From Neonectria sp. B-13 (taxonomy: Eukaryota > Ascomycota > Sordariomycetes > Hypocreales > Nectriaceae): DNA of 64,000 bases. Positions 35,126 to 45,862 of this stretch are shown piece by piece; positions within the stretch are counted from its first letter, which is position 1; each line of letters starts with the position of its first letter. Location: positions 62,001 through 126,000 of the forward strand of contig NOKP01000019.1 in the NCBI GenBank assembly GCA_002682825.1. Reading direction: 5' to 3'. Position numbers and translations under genes: made by a program. The notes beneath the pieces are model-generated. The model saw only the letters and a list, made by a program, of their open reading frames with translations. It was not told the DNA's origin and searched no databases.

Positions 35126-35522
35126 CTTGGAAGTGGTCCTGTCGCCTATGTGTGCGAAATGACACAATTGGGAATCGTTTACAGGGCGAGAAGGATGCGA
35201 CCGGTCTTCTACTTGTACTTATCAGTGCCCTGCGAGCTATACGGGAACACGCTGCGTTAAATCATCCACCTTCCTCGTATTGTTAGCGTTGTAGCTATTT
35301 TAATCTCAAAATACTACGTTCGCAACTTGGCACCTTGGCTATTGCCCCACTGACGGGTTTGAGAACCTATTTAAAGTGTTGCTTCCGACCCCGGTCACCT
35401 CCCTCAACTTCTCTTCTCGTCAAATGGCAAGGATGAAGCAGCAGGCAATGCAGCGTCGCGTGAAGAGGGTGGTAGCAACACGTTGGTGACGCATTCTGTT
35501 AATGATGTGCTCAACGCTTGCA
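35126..35522. other. Intergenic, nothing recognised
   Basis: Promoter side of the metalloprotease gene. Confidence 0.5.
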
Positions 35523-36108
35523 TTATCCCGAACTACTCTTATTACGAACTAATGGAATGATACAACACAATACTGCGTTGCTTTTATCCCCTCTCGTTGG
35601 AATATCTATCAAGGTTCCAAAGTCTTTCTCTGTTAATAAGATCATATGGCACTCAACACCAAGAGGAATCATATTTTCCAGGATCATGATCTTCCAACCT
35701 CTCACTAGATCCTGTCTCTGGCCCCTGGGTGAAACCTCGATAATGGTGCGCAAGAAACTGGCCACTATTTACACGCTCTCCCGCACTGGTATAGCGAATT
35801 TGGCTTCCTCCAGCAGTGAAAAGTTCCTCTTGGTGCAGATCTTGATCCACCAGTCGTATCAGGACCTTGTCGAGCTCGTTTGAGAACTGGGGCAGGGCCG
35901 CGGTGAAGGCCTCAAGGTGAAGGATCGTGTTGTTCATGAACTTGAGTTTGTCGTGTTTTTCAATGAGGAGTATGTACTGCCGTATTTGAGCTGAGATGTA
36001 GTCGACGTATGTTCTGTAGGGACCTCGAATGTTGAACGTGTCCACCGTCTCGCCTTGCGGCCAGAAGCACTCGATAAGTGAATGTGTGAGAGGAGGTAAC
36101 GATGGGAG
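35523..36108 (-). CDS. Coding segment just downstream of the NLR; extra exons or gene remnant
   Basis: From an acceptor TTTAG at 36109 the minus strand reads LPSLPPLTHSLIECFWPQG, RGPYRTYVDYISAQIRQYIL, ALPQFSNELDKVLIRLVDQD and RYTSAGER without an ATG. The protein-like reading then changes frame to LVRGWKIMILENMIPLGVE..LTEKDFGTLIDIPTRGDKS, ending at 35523. A 61-bp GT-AG intron (35772-35712) would repair the frame; otherwise a one-base indel must be assumed. A weak donor inside the last codons of the NLR (36182) would join in phase 0 to 36108, making this an alternative NLR C-terminus. The alternative is a 5'-truncated separate gene. The domain is not recognised. Confidence 0.4.
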
Positions 36109-36170
36109 CTAAACTCAACAACTGGACGCCATGGAATAAGAAACCCGAAATAACAAAGCTACACTAAATA

Positions 36171-39100
36171 CTAGCCAAACACTCGTCGACAGTCTGCTAC
36201 GGGAGTATTGGCGAGATCAAACTCGATGGTGGTAAAATGATCGTCGTGTTTGAGAAGAAGTATGTCGCCCTTCAAATCGAACTCTCCCAACTGTTGCGCC
36301 ATGGGAAGGCAGAGAAACCTCTCAAATCCCTGATACACCCATTGACCTATCACGTATAGGCAGTCATGTGAAGCTTCCCATGCCTTATCCGAGCCAACAT
36401 TTTCTTGGCCGGGACGACAAAACGGGACAGGGAGGCGCCCTTGCTGCGACTTCAAGTATTGTGAGTCTTCAGAGAAAAGAACTGGGCGATAAATGCCGCG
36501 GCCAGGGATACGATGCCGGCCAATCTCCGTGCCGTTCTCAGGGTCCCATAACTGGAAAGTGGTGCCCGTGAGGTTGTTTGACGCAGCCAAAAGCTTCCCC
36601 GTGCTAGACATCTCCAACGCGAAGATTTCTCCCCTGTCGTGCCCATTTGAGTCAACTCTAAAATCGAATTTCTTCTTCCGAGACTGTGTCTCATACACAA
36701 TGATGTGACCGGTTCGAAAGGCCGTTGCGATGAGATGGCTTCCAGGATGAAAAGCCAGATAATCAACTGCATCGACCGACAAGACACCCACATCATCTCT
36801 TGTGGCCAAATCCAGCAGCCGAACGCCGAGGCAGACGGACTTCCCCTCGGATATTCTCCACCCCCAGAAAGCGACCAGTAGGCCGTCTGGCGAGAATGTG
36901 GCCCTTGCAATGTGCCCAACCAATAGAGTAGAGGCCACCTCCTTCTCTGTGAGATCCAACAGCTCCAAACTGGGCTCTTCAAACCCAGTTTTGTGGAAAA
37001 GAGTGGCCATTCGACCGTTGAGGGAGAATTGAAAATCGTATGCAGACTCAATATCCAGAGTTGTTGATTCTTCCATGGTTGTGCTGTCGATGATCTGTAT
37101 TCTGAACCCAGATACCAGTGCGATGAACTTGTTATCCGGCGAGAAGACGATTTTCCGTTCCGGTTCAGGGTCAAACATCTGCTTTGTCATGTCTCTGTTC
37201 CACAAGTAGTCATCAGAACCGTTTCTCTGCGCCACAAGAAATCTTCCATCAGGAGAAGGAGTAACCCTCCCCACTGGGCCGGGAAACTGCTTCACATGCC
37301 CATTCACTAGGCTCGAAATCTTCCCACCAGACTCCGAATTAGTGAGCACCAAGTTTTCGTGCCCAGGTAGAAACTGGACTTGAGCGGTAAGATCCGCGCC
37401 AGGGACATCTCTTCCCCTATTGTCCATCCCCGTGTCGCTCTTCAAATCCCAAAGCTGCACCACGTTGAAACTTGTGGTCGCTCCAAGTTCCATGTTCCGA
37501 GAGAAAGCGAAATCGAACTCCCCTACGGGTCGGTTGATACGCTCAAGGATGTCCCAAGTACCTGCATCGTGAATCTCGATCGCGGCCTGGCTGATTAAAA
37601 CGACTACCAATCGCTCATTTAGCAGGGAGAATTTAAGCGCTTTTCTGTAGGAGCTGTTACTGTCAAAATATTTATGGTAGGTTGTGGGATGGGTGTCGAA
37701 TATGAGGCTTTTGGTTGTCGAGTTCCAGAGTTTGATCCTCATCCGGCTTGATGTGACTGCGAATATCTCGCCATCTTTTGCAACTGCTATTGCATTGATA
37801 TAGTTCCGTGGTTCGTGTAGCGTAACTATCTGACCGCTCTTCACGCTCCATAGCTTGACATAACCATGATTCAACCCAATGGCCACGTGCTCGCCGTCCG
37901 GGGAGAAGGCAACCGCTGTCGGGGAATCATGCTCGAAGCCGCAGAAGTGTATTGGTCGCTGTTCGTTGATGTTCCATATGCGAACAGTGTTTTCTTCGTT
38001 TGGTGCTGAGGCCACGATGTTACTGTTTGTAGGAGAGAAAGTGATGAGAGACCAGCTAACTATAGGCCCCATCTTTTTCACTCTTCCCGTTCGAAATTCC
38101 CGGACTATGATGGAATCATTACACGAGTATGCCACTCTCTGTCCATCTGGAGAAAAAGCAAAAGCACTGATGACGCGCTGCTCATCAAACTTGAATCGTT
38201 CAATCCCTGTGTTATAGTCCCAGAATCTCAGGGTCACGTTTTCCCTCGCGGCAATGAGGTCGTCCGTTGGTGAAAAGGCAGGGTCGCGGACTCCCCCCCG
38301 ATAATCACCACCAAGATTACAAATGAGAGACGTCCACCTCGCTGCGACTACCGGCTTCTGCCGAATCCAAGCGGGCATCAGATCTTGGAACAAAGACCGG
38401 ATGATGCTATCCTCGGGACTGAAGATCAGAGCAGAGCAGTAGATCTGCAGTGGGGCTTGAGCAATAATTGAGCCACTGCTGAGAATAAACCGTTTGGCAT
38501 CGTACAGTAGAGAGGACAAGCTGGGATACTTCGAGGGCTAGAAGAGCGTAGAACTCATGGTCAATATTATGAACAAGCACAACATAGGGAGCTATAACTC
38601 ACGCTGGTTAGAGTCTGCAAGCGGTTCACGACATGAATAGCGGTTGAAACATCGTGAAGAAAGCTCATGACTTCCAGCCAGTACAGGATGTTCTTTTGCA
38701 GAAATTGATGCACATCTCCGTTGTCCTGGAGGCCGACCTGTTCACGGCGGACGCTCTCGAGCTCAGCAAGATGATCAACCCAATATCGGCAGGCATACTG
38801 CAGATAATCTGGGATGCTCTGCTCAATCTGGCTGTGCGGCACTTCTGAAACGAACGTCCCTGGCATGACGAGGCCGCATATATCCTGGTGGAGATCTCGA
38901 GACATGAGGTCAAGGCAGCGCTTGAACACCTCCTGATGCATGACATCTTCCTCGACCCGGAAGTGTAGTTGTTGTGATCTTTCCTTATTCAGGATGAAGT
39001 CCCGGAAGGACAGATGAACGAGGCTCAAGGGGGATTTCTCATTCTGAGGAACAGCAACGACAGAGTGAAGTCGTTTCAGTAGCTCATCCAGCGTGGCTCT

Positions 39101-41580
39101 CTCGAATGAAAATGACAGCAATTCACCAAGAGACATTACCGAAACCGGTTCAAAAAGAACCGCAAGGAAGCCAAGAACCCTGCCAGTACAGGTAAAGATC
39201 TCATCCCGCCTTGTCTTAGATAAATTGGCGAGTTGAGGGAAAGATAGGACTTTGAGGTAAATCTCGTCCACCTTCTGCTGGGGAGCATCAGTATCCGCCT
39301 CGTCGTCAAAGATCTGATTTAGGCGGTCCTGTCTGCCCTTGGCGTCAGTGAAGTCGTCGGTATCTAGGAATCGACACGTGGTCGCCGCGTAGATAAAGAG
39401 CCCATCGGCCTTCTTTCTAAGTTTCTCAATGCCGCTGTCGTCAACCCAGTCTCTGTTAACGCCATACTTTTCAGCTAGTTTAGGTAGCATGTAGGTGAGA
39501 TACAACGTAATGTCGTCTTTCTTCCCATGCGTCGAGGGTTGGATCTTTTCGAGGATCATGGAACGGGAGAGGCCATCGGGATGCCTGTCAAAGCTTTCCC
39601 TAATGTGCTTGTCGTGTCTGCTGGTGATCAGTAGCCGGAGTTGAACTTGATGGAGGCCTTTCAGCAGTGCCAGCATCGCGAGCAAGTCTTCCGTTTCTTT
39701 TCGGCTCAGACACTCGTCCAGTGCGTCAACGACTATGATTAGCCGTATTGGTAAGAATGTATGCTGGTCGAGCGCTGATATTGGTCTCAAGATCAGGTGC
39801 TCGAGCTGCATTGGAGGCGTCTTTTCCCCAATTGCTAAGTTTTCGGTCGCAGCACGAACGATACGCGTCCTGAGGTCGGGAAATATTTCCGCTAAACATC
39901 TCGCGAGGGTTGGGAAGAAGGCCTTTGTGCTGTTTCTCGTAGCATCACTTTGCTTGAAGAAGAAGCTGGCTCCGAGGAACGCCGTGCGAAGCGGCTTGCC
40001 GTCCCTGGTGAATGGCTTCCCGTCTTTCAATGCATTGGCGACGGTCAAGGCAACACTCGTCTTCCCTGTTCCAGCCATACCGTGAAGCCAGAATATCACT
40101 TCGCCGGCAGGGTCTTGAGCCCAGTCTTGGATCTCGTTCAGGATGCGATGCTGAGTTCCTTCCAGACAGGCGGCTTCGACACTGCAGATCTCTCTGGAAT
40201 CAAAGACCGCATTGCCGGCAAAAGGGAGCCGCATAAGAACATTTGTTTGATGGGTGGTCTAAACGACAAATGTTAGCATCTGAGGTAAGGAGGCACTTGC
40301 TAACAGAAGACAACCTACCTGCACAGCTGCCAGTGTGGCCTGCTGACATCTTTCAATCTCTTCATGACTCTCCTTGATAAAAACCATTACTTGCCACGTC
40401 TCCATAGTTCTGGCACCAATGCGATCTTGTATCGCTTGATCGACACTCTGGCTGGTCGACTCGATATTCGTCCACATACTTTTCCAGTCGTCGGCGCTGA
40501 GTAAGTTTCTTAAAGAACGGTGCGGTTTGTTCCTGGCGTATCGGAGTATGAAACGAATCTGGTACACGAAGACCTGAGAATAGACCTTGACAAGGTTGTT
40601 CCTGACGGCCAAATACAGTTGATGAGTGGTTTCGTCTTGACTGGAGGGAGGCGGTAAGTCACACAACGATCTTTCTCGCGTAGTCGCGGTCTTTGAGACT
40701 TACTTCGAGCCTTGGAACGCAGCAGGAAATACTTTTGCCTGGATTTCCTGGTACCGAACGAGGAGAAAAAGGATGTCGTTGAGACCATTCGCCGCATCCT
40801 CGTCCTGCTGGAACACATTTTCGAGAATCTACCAAATCTCTAGCATTAAACTCACCACTTGAATCGCGAAGATGAGGCTGGGACGGAACTTACCGGCATG
40901 CTAGCCAAGACACCGGCCCATGCCAACGCAGCGTGTGGTGTAGACGACATAGCTGCGTTGATGGTTGGCTTTAACGCTGAAACGACCTGAAACGCCTTGC
41001 GGACGATTTCTCTGACAACAATGTGTTTGCCCCCGACAGAGAAGTCAAGATGAGAGTCTGGCAATTTGTCAAGATTCTTCTTGGCCAGCTGTTGGATCAG
41101 TTTCAGTCGTGCTATACCTCCGGCCTGCCAGGATCAGCCCGGCGAATCTGGGTTATCTGTGGCTACTGGATATCAGTACTTTGCTACCAAGAGGCAACCC
41201 GGTCAAGGGATTTACCAGCTGTTGTTGTATGTGGGTTCTCATTGAGATAAGGCTCCTCGTTGAGATGCGATTCAAAGTTCTCGAGAAGACTCGAGTAGTC
41301 CGGATCCTCCTTGAGAGTCTGATAGGCCTCGGCCCAAAGACTGTCCCAAGTGATAGCTGGTTCATTGTTATGTGAATGGTGCGAGGAAGGAACAGCTTCG
41401 CCCGTCTCGGAGACTTTTGGCTCATTTTCCTCATTGCGTTTGTCTGCCGAATCGACCTCAGGTACGTCAGCATATCTGCTTTGAGAGGTCGGTCTTCCGA
41501 GGTCTCACTCTGGATGCTCCCTTGTCCAGTCTTGCTGGCAAAATCTGCTTGCCTCGCCGAACCAAATCCTTGAATCGCAT
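36171..41580 (-). CDS. NACHT-WD40 NLR (STAND NTPase), seven exons
   Basis: Exons 41580-41509, 41456-41216, 41111-40894, 40828-40704, 40640-40319, 40258-38603 and 38537-36171 give 1,666 residues. The first exon (basic, MRFKDLVRRGKQILPARL) joins through a 52-bp intron with a perfect GCTGAC branch site. Residues about 50-330 are the fungal NACHT N-terminal domain (DSLWAEAYQTLKEDPDY, KHIVVREIVRKAF, SSTPHAALAWAGVL). NACHT has P-loop GMAGTGKTS at about 386-394 and Walker B LIIVVDALDE ending near 507. The C-terminal half holds many WD40-like repeats, some degenerate (FAFSPDGQRVAYS, VRIWNINE, AVAFSPDGEHVAIGL, VKLWSVKSG). Related fungal NLRs mediate heterokaryon incompatibility and non-self response; the effector output here is not evident. 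Confidence 0.87.
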
Positions 41581-42301
41581 TGTAAGCGCTTGAGATGGGT
41601 CTTGATTGGGAATTTTTGAGTGAAGGAAGATGCCGAATCGAGTGAGATGAAAATGAGCTGATGATGTTGGGACGCGAACCCCTCACGAGCTGCTTCGAAA
41701 TGCGACCCAAAGTGCAATCAGGCTGCCAAGGTGCTGCAGCCTGCAGCCTCGCAGCGGCCTGAAACGAATGGCGCTCGGCTGCCTCTTTTCATTTGTCGAC
41801 GTTAATGTCAGCCTCATTTCTTTCCAAGAACTTCCGGTACTGTAGCGTATCTTGTCAACTGCTCGGCCGCTTAGAATGACGGTTTTGTTTCTCCAGTCAC
41901 TGCCATGCAGAAGTTGAAAAGCAATCTTGTGAGCTTCCGGGTTTGATCCCTAGCACCCAAACAGGGTTATCCATGTAACAGGAGTCACTTACACCAATCG
42001 CTCATTAGTAACGGACGCTACGATCCATCAAACGGCAGGAAGATGGTCTATGGACAGTCTATATCACTTCTGAGCTGGCATTTTGACCTAGTTGTTCACA
42101 TTCCTGATCTCTAGGTTACCCTGCAGAAGACTGTGATAGATCGGGGCCAGATGCCAATATATTCGGAGACAAAATCAAGCACACCAAAAGATGATCGATT
42201 CAAGAAACTAGAGTAAGTCTAACTACACGTGGTGACCTTGCAACGCAAGAACAGTGTGCCTTTAGAGTGTTGTAGCCACCGCTGGTTTCAGCAAGGTCCC
42301 A
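41581..42301. other. Intergenic, NLR promoter side
   Basis: About 0.7 kb. Frames overlapping the NLR first exon extend to about 41717 but lack a start; nothing else seen. Confidence 0.5.
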
Positions 42302-43058
42302 CTACTTAAACGAAAGAGTGTTGCTGTCGTCGTGAATCAGAGTAACGTCGTTAGTCTGGCGCACGACAAAGTCGACAGCCAAGCTGTTGCCGACCATCTC
42401 AACCTTGACCAACTGTCCAACCTGGAAGGTTTCTCCAGCTGCAACATGGTAGATAGCCTTGGGCTGAATCTGGTACTTGACGTTGGGGGATGGTGCGAAT
42501 GTTGCCATCGCAGTGCTAATATCACCATCCTTCGAGGTGGCAATACCAATAAGAAGTTTGTCTTGAGTAAAAGGGTTAATGTCTGCTGCTGATCACAGAA
42601 GAGTAGGGAGATGACTTACTTGCTTTGGCGTCTGCGAGACTGAACTCATTGCCAGGCTTGATCGCAGTGTCGATTTGGAAGTTGCCAATCTTGCCTCCTC
42701 CGGGTGTCGTAGCCTCCCCGAGATCACAGGACGACTTGTCGGAGACGATCAAAGGGACAGTAGAGCCCAGGGTCGTCTTGCCGCCCGTCAACTGGCCAAG
42801 CTTGATCGGGGCGGTCTTGCTGATGGTGATCTTCCCGTTTTCCTCGGGCGTGCCGTCAGTACTGCCGCAGATGGCAAAGTAGTTGGTCGAGACCTCGAAA
42901 CTGGCGATACCACCATTGGGAGTGTTTTTGGCTGCCTTCATGACGTTGCTCCAGATGTCGCCACTGCTGCCTCCGGAGACAACAGGGCGGTCATTGAAGA
43001 AGCAATAGTTCTGGGGCGCGCCACTCTGGTTCTTGACGGTGATCTTGTAGGTGGCCAT
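42302..43058 (-). CDS. Uncharacterised cytosolic beta-rich protein, paralogue A of a divergent pair
   Basis: Exons 43058-42620 and 42561-42302 around a 58-bp phase-1 intron, 232 residues. The start MATYKITVKNQSGAPQNYCF has no signal peptide. The chain alternates short polar and hydrophobic strands (ASFEVSTNYFAICGSTDG, KITISKTAPIKLGQL) and ends IHDDSNTLSF, suggesting a beta-sandwich. The neighbour at 43531-44322 has the same plan: YSFTVYNKSDDTQSYTLL, FYAICGT, the intron after the equivalent codon in the same phase, then KYQI.P and IHDSGNSLS. Function is unknown. A TATTTAA-type element lies 137 bp upstream. Confidence 0.8.
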
Positions 43059-43530
43059 GTTGAAGAGTTTGGAGTTGTGAATCTTGAAATCGAGATTGTG
43101 TGTGTGAAAAGGCTTGTGAAAGTGTGATGAAGAGTGAGTTGCTGTGACTGATTGTGAGGAGTAATTCGGTCTCAAGAGGGGGAGATGCAGGGCATTAAAT
43201 ACTTGGAATCTTCAACTCTTTGTCAATATAACATCGCTACATGACTTAGAATTGACAATGCCATCATAGTCAGGCTCGGTGGTTAGAACATTGTGGCTGG
43301 CCCAGATGAAGCTGAACCATATCCATTTTGGGAATCGCCACAAGCAACCCTCGTATGTTTTGGATGAGCTGTCGGACTAACGATTACCTCCGGCCGCGGT
43401 CCGTTCCCCTGGTCTTTTTAGCGTTAGTTCCTCCTCCAACTTAACATCGTTCAGATGATTCTCTTCAACTCCGTCCTTCAGCTTACCCCTCTCATCCACC
43501 ACAAAACACAAACCGCGCAGTCACCCAGCC
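43059..43530. promoter_or_regulatory. Shared bidirectional promoter, 472 bp
   Basis: It separates the two divergent paralogues head to head. The plus-strand leader is rich in C and A (CACCACAAAACACAAACC), the minus-strand leader in C/T and A. The minus-side TATA-like site is listed separately. Confidence 0.55.
43195..43210 (-). promoter_or_regulatory. TATTTAA-type promoter element of paralogue A
   Basis: The minus strand reads GATTCCAAGTATTTAA, 137 bp before ATG 43058. It matches 14 of 16 bases of the element in front of the minus-strand gene at 44713. Confidence 0.5.
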
Positions 43531-44322
43531 ATGTTGTCCGAGACGAACGGCCCGAGCGAAACCTATTCCTTCACCGTCTATAACAAATCGGACGATACGC
43601 AGAGCTACACTCTTCTTAGCAGAGCCCCTAGTATCGAGCCACCAGTTGATCACATTGTTTCTCATGCACTCCTTGTCGCCAAAGGCGTCCCTCCTGGAGC
43701 CGGCATCGCCACTTTTGTCATCCAGCGTGACAGCTTTTACGCCATCTGCGGCACACTGTACCAGGACGACGCTGTTCAAATGTACGCTCTAGACAGACAA
43801 CCAGTAAGACTCGGTACAAGCCCCAATAGTGCCGGGGAAAAGTCCGGTACTACGTGCGTCCTCAAGATAGCTTCGGGTAGTCTTTCCTTTGATGTATCGG
43901 AAGGGAATGGTCGAGCTGAGGGTAAACCTGGAGCCTTCTGTCTCAAAACAGAGAGCTTCTCATTCAAGGAAGCCCAGAGCAGTAAGGTTACACCTAAGAG
44001 ATACATTGATCCAAGCTAAAAGATATGAAAAGATGGGTACATGGCCGCCCTCGGGCTCAGTACGGCGCCAAATGCTCATGTCGGCGTCCACGCGTCCTTC
44101 ACCCCATTCCCCAAGACAAAGTATCAAATCAGCCCCAGCAAAGTCTATTACATTGTCCCCTTGGCCTTGAGAGTCAATGAGCCGAAGCCTGATGAGGTTG
44201 ACCTGGCCAATGCCCTTCAGGTTGACTTCTCCACCGTTTCACCCCATGTCAAGATCATCCACGACAGCGGAAACAGCCTGTCTATCTTTACTGAAGTACC
44301 TCCTGCGGTACCTAAGCTCTAG
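43531..44322 (+). CDS. Uncharacterised cytosolic beta-rich protein, paralogue B of a divergent pair
   Basis: Exons 43531-43981 and 44033-44322 around a 51-bp phase-1 intron, 246 residues; the join reads KEAQSNGYMAALGLS. There is no signal peptide. Compared with paralogue A it has a longer N-terminus (MLSETNGPSETYSFTVYNKS) and a C-terminal extension (TEVPPAVPKL). Shared marks are FYAICGT, the loop before the intron (FSFKEAQ versus FSLADAK), KTKYQISPSKVYYIV and VKIIHDSGNSLS. The conserved intron position supports an old duplication with inversion. The last 11 bp overlap the 3' end of the minus-strand gene 44312-44713. Function is unknown. Confidence 0.8.
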
Positions 44323-44713
44323 AGAAATTCCAGACTGGTGTTCTTTTCAAGATTCCACTGTCCTTCATGATGAATGTGACGGCCTGCTGTACGTCTTGGA
44401 TGTCTTCAAGCTGCCACATCTCGCCATCCTGGACGCTCCACTGATAGAACTGGTCTTGGCCATCTCTGAGGAGGAAGACGTCCCCCTGGGTGTCTCTGAT
44501 GATTGGTTGCAGACCAGTGAGCCCAAAATCAGTTGATAAATTGGGCTTTGTCGGATCGAAGTAGGTAGTTAGGGCCAGGTCAGCAGGCTCGTTGGACCAG
44601 GTACAATCCTTTGGGAGCTGAACGGTGACTGGTTTTGGGATGGGGGTGGTTTGAGAACCCGGATCTTGTTCTCCGCCTTCTCTGGTCACTACATTTGGAA
44701 GCTTCTCCATCAT
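44312..44713 (-). CDS. Small uncharacterised protein, 133 residues
   Basis: A single exon from ATG 44713 (a second ATG follows directly). The N-terminal 30 residues are disordered (TREGGEQDPGSQTTPIPKP) and the remainder looks folded (WSNEPADLALTTYFDP, GDVFLLRDGQDQFYQW, MWQLEDIQDVQQAVTFIM). No signal peptide or known domain. It overlaps paralogue B tail to tail by 11 bp and shares a TATA-region element with paralogue A, so the three may be co-expressed (inference). Confidence 0.65.
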   Translation of the reverse strand: MMEKLPNVVTREGGEQDPGSQTTPIPKPVTVQLPKDCTWSNEPADLALTTYFDPTKPNLSTDFGLTGLQPIIRDTQGDVFLLRDGQDQFYQWSVQDGEMWQLEDIQDVQQAVTFIMKDSGILKRTPVWNFSRA

Positions 44714-44796
44714 TTTGTTGTTTCAGGCAGTATCGTTAGACTCGGTGGTGGGTCGCTAGTGATAGTTCGGCAATGAACGAAAGTGCCACCGCGTGT

Positions 44797-44812
44797 TTAA
44801 ATATTGGGAATC
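44797..44812 (-). promoter_or_regulatory. TATTTAA-type promoter element of the 133-residue protein gene
   Basis: The minus strand reads GATTCCCAATATTTAA, 84 bp before ATG 44713. Confidence 0.5.
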
Positions 44813-45862
44813 ACCGACCGTGACATGGCTGGGGTCCTTGTAACAAGCGTGCTGCAAGGTAGGAGCCTAGAACATCGAAACAACAACGGCTGCAACGCGA
44901 AATTGTTCGACCTGCACCGAGGCTTCACTCATGTACTGGTAACTGATACAATATACTTAGATCACTTGCTGTTCGGGTCCCTGCCCTTGCAAGATTTGTC
45001 TAGCGTGGCGCAAGAAATCAGACAGGAGGTGGCTTGAGGTCATATCACACTTTCAGCCAGCCTCTCTACACAACGTGGGCTCGGCTTAACACAGGCCCAC
45101 CACTATTTGGTCTCTTGTAATCAAGTCCCACGGGGAAGAGAGAATCACATCCGTAGCGAGCGGAATGAACACGTCGAAGGAGGTCAGGGGGCGGCAGGTT
45201 GCGACGTGTCTTGACGACGCATTAGTGGATCGTGTTATTCGTTAGCCGCCCGCCCGTTCGCGCCTTGAACGAATTCGTTCAAGAGTGTATGCGGCGGTCT
45301 AGATCGGGACCAGCCGCAGACTATGTGCGGATAGTCTGCGGGGTAATAATGCTGATTGCTATACCCTTTTCAGATACTTCGGCCTCGTGTTCGTATACTA
45401 AGTCGCCCCTGTCTTGTGGAGCCATGGGTCTTATTGGCTATACCACAACGAGTTGCGGCGGAATGTGTCGTAGCTATTGACGAGGCGATATGAACTGCAA
45501 AGAGCTTTCCGATATCACTAAAGGTGGCACTCTAAATCCTGGTGGTTAGCTGAGTTCAAACGTTCCGGCGGGAATGTGAATCGATAGTCTAATTAGCCCA
45601 CCTGACGGAGAGGAGGATCATGCCAACAGACACCGCTGTTGGTCATGGCTGTAAGGCCACTGTATCATCCGAAACCATACCCTATGTTCTTGTCGGAACT
45701 GTCACGGGATAACATTTTACGTGCGTTGAAAGAAACCGCCGTATCTAAGTTGCAGCTTTCACGGAAACCTTGACACACAAACAACCCATCCATTGACATC
45801 CTTACTACGGCTTAGTTGAATCAAGCATCTCTAAAAATTACTTTACTTCAATACCATCAAAA
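44813..45862. other. Divergent intergenic region, nothing recognised
   Basis: About 1 kb. Open frames at 44804-45037 and 45232-45480 have no motif. Confidence 0.5.

Noticed and set aside
34745..35260. 171-residue plus-strand frame opposite the metalloprotease
   Set aside because: Antisense shadow of a clearly recognised M43 enzyme.
41153..41710. 185-residue minus-strand frame as the NLR N-terminus
   Set aside because: It has no ATG and joins the DSLWAEAYQ frame only through a less consistent splice; the ATG 41580 exon with the 52-bp intron fits better.
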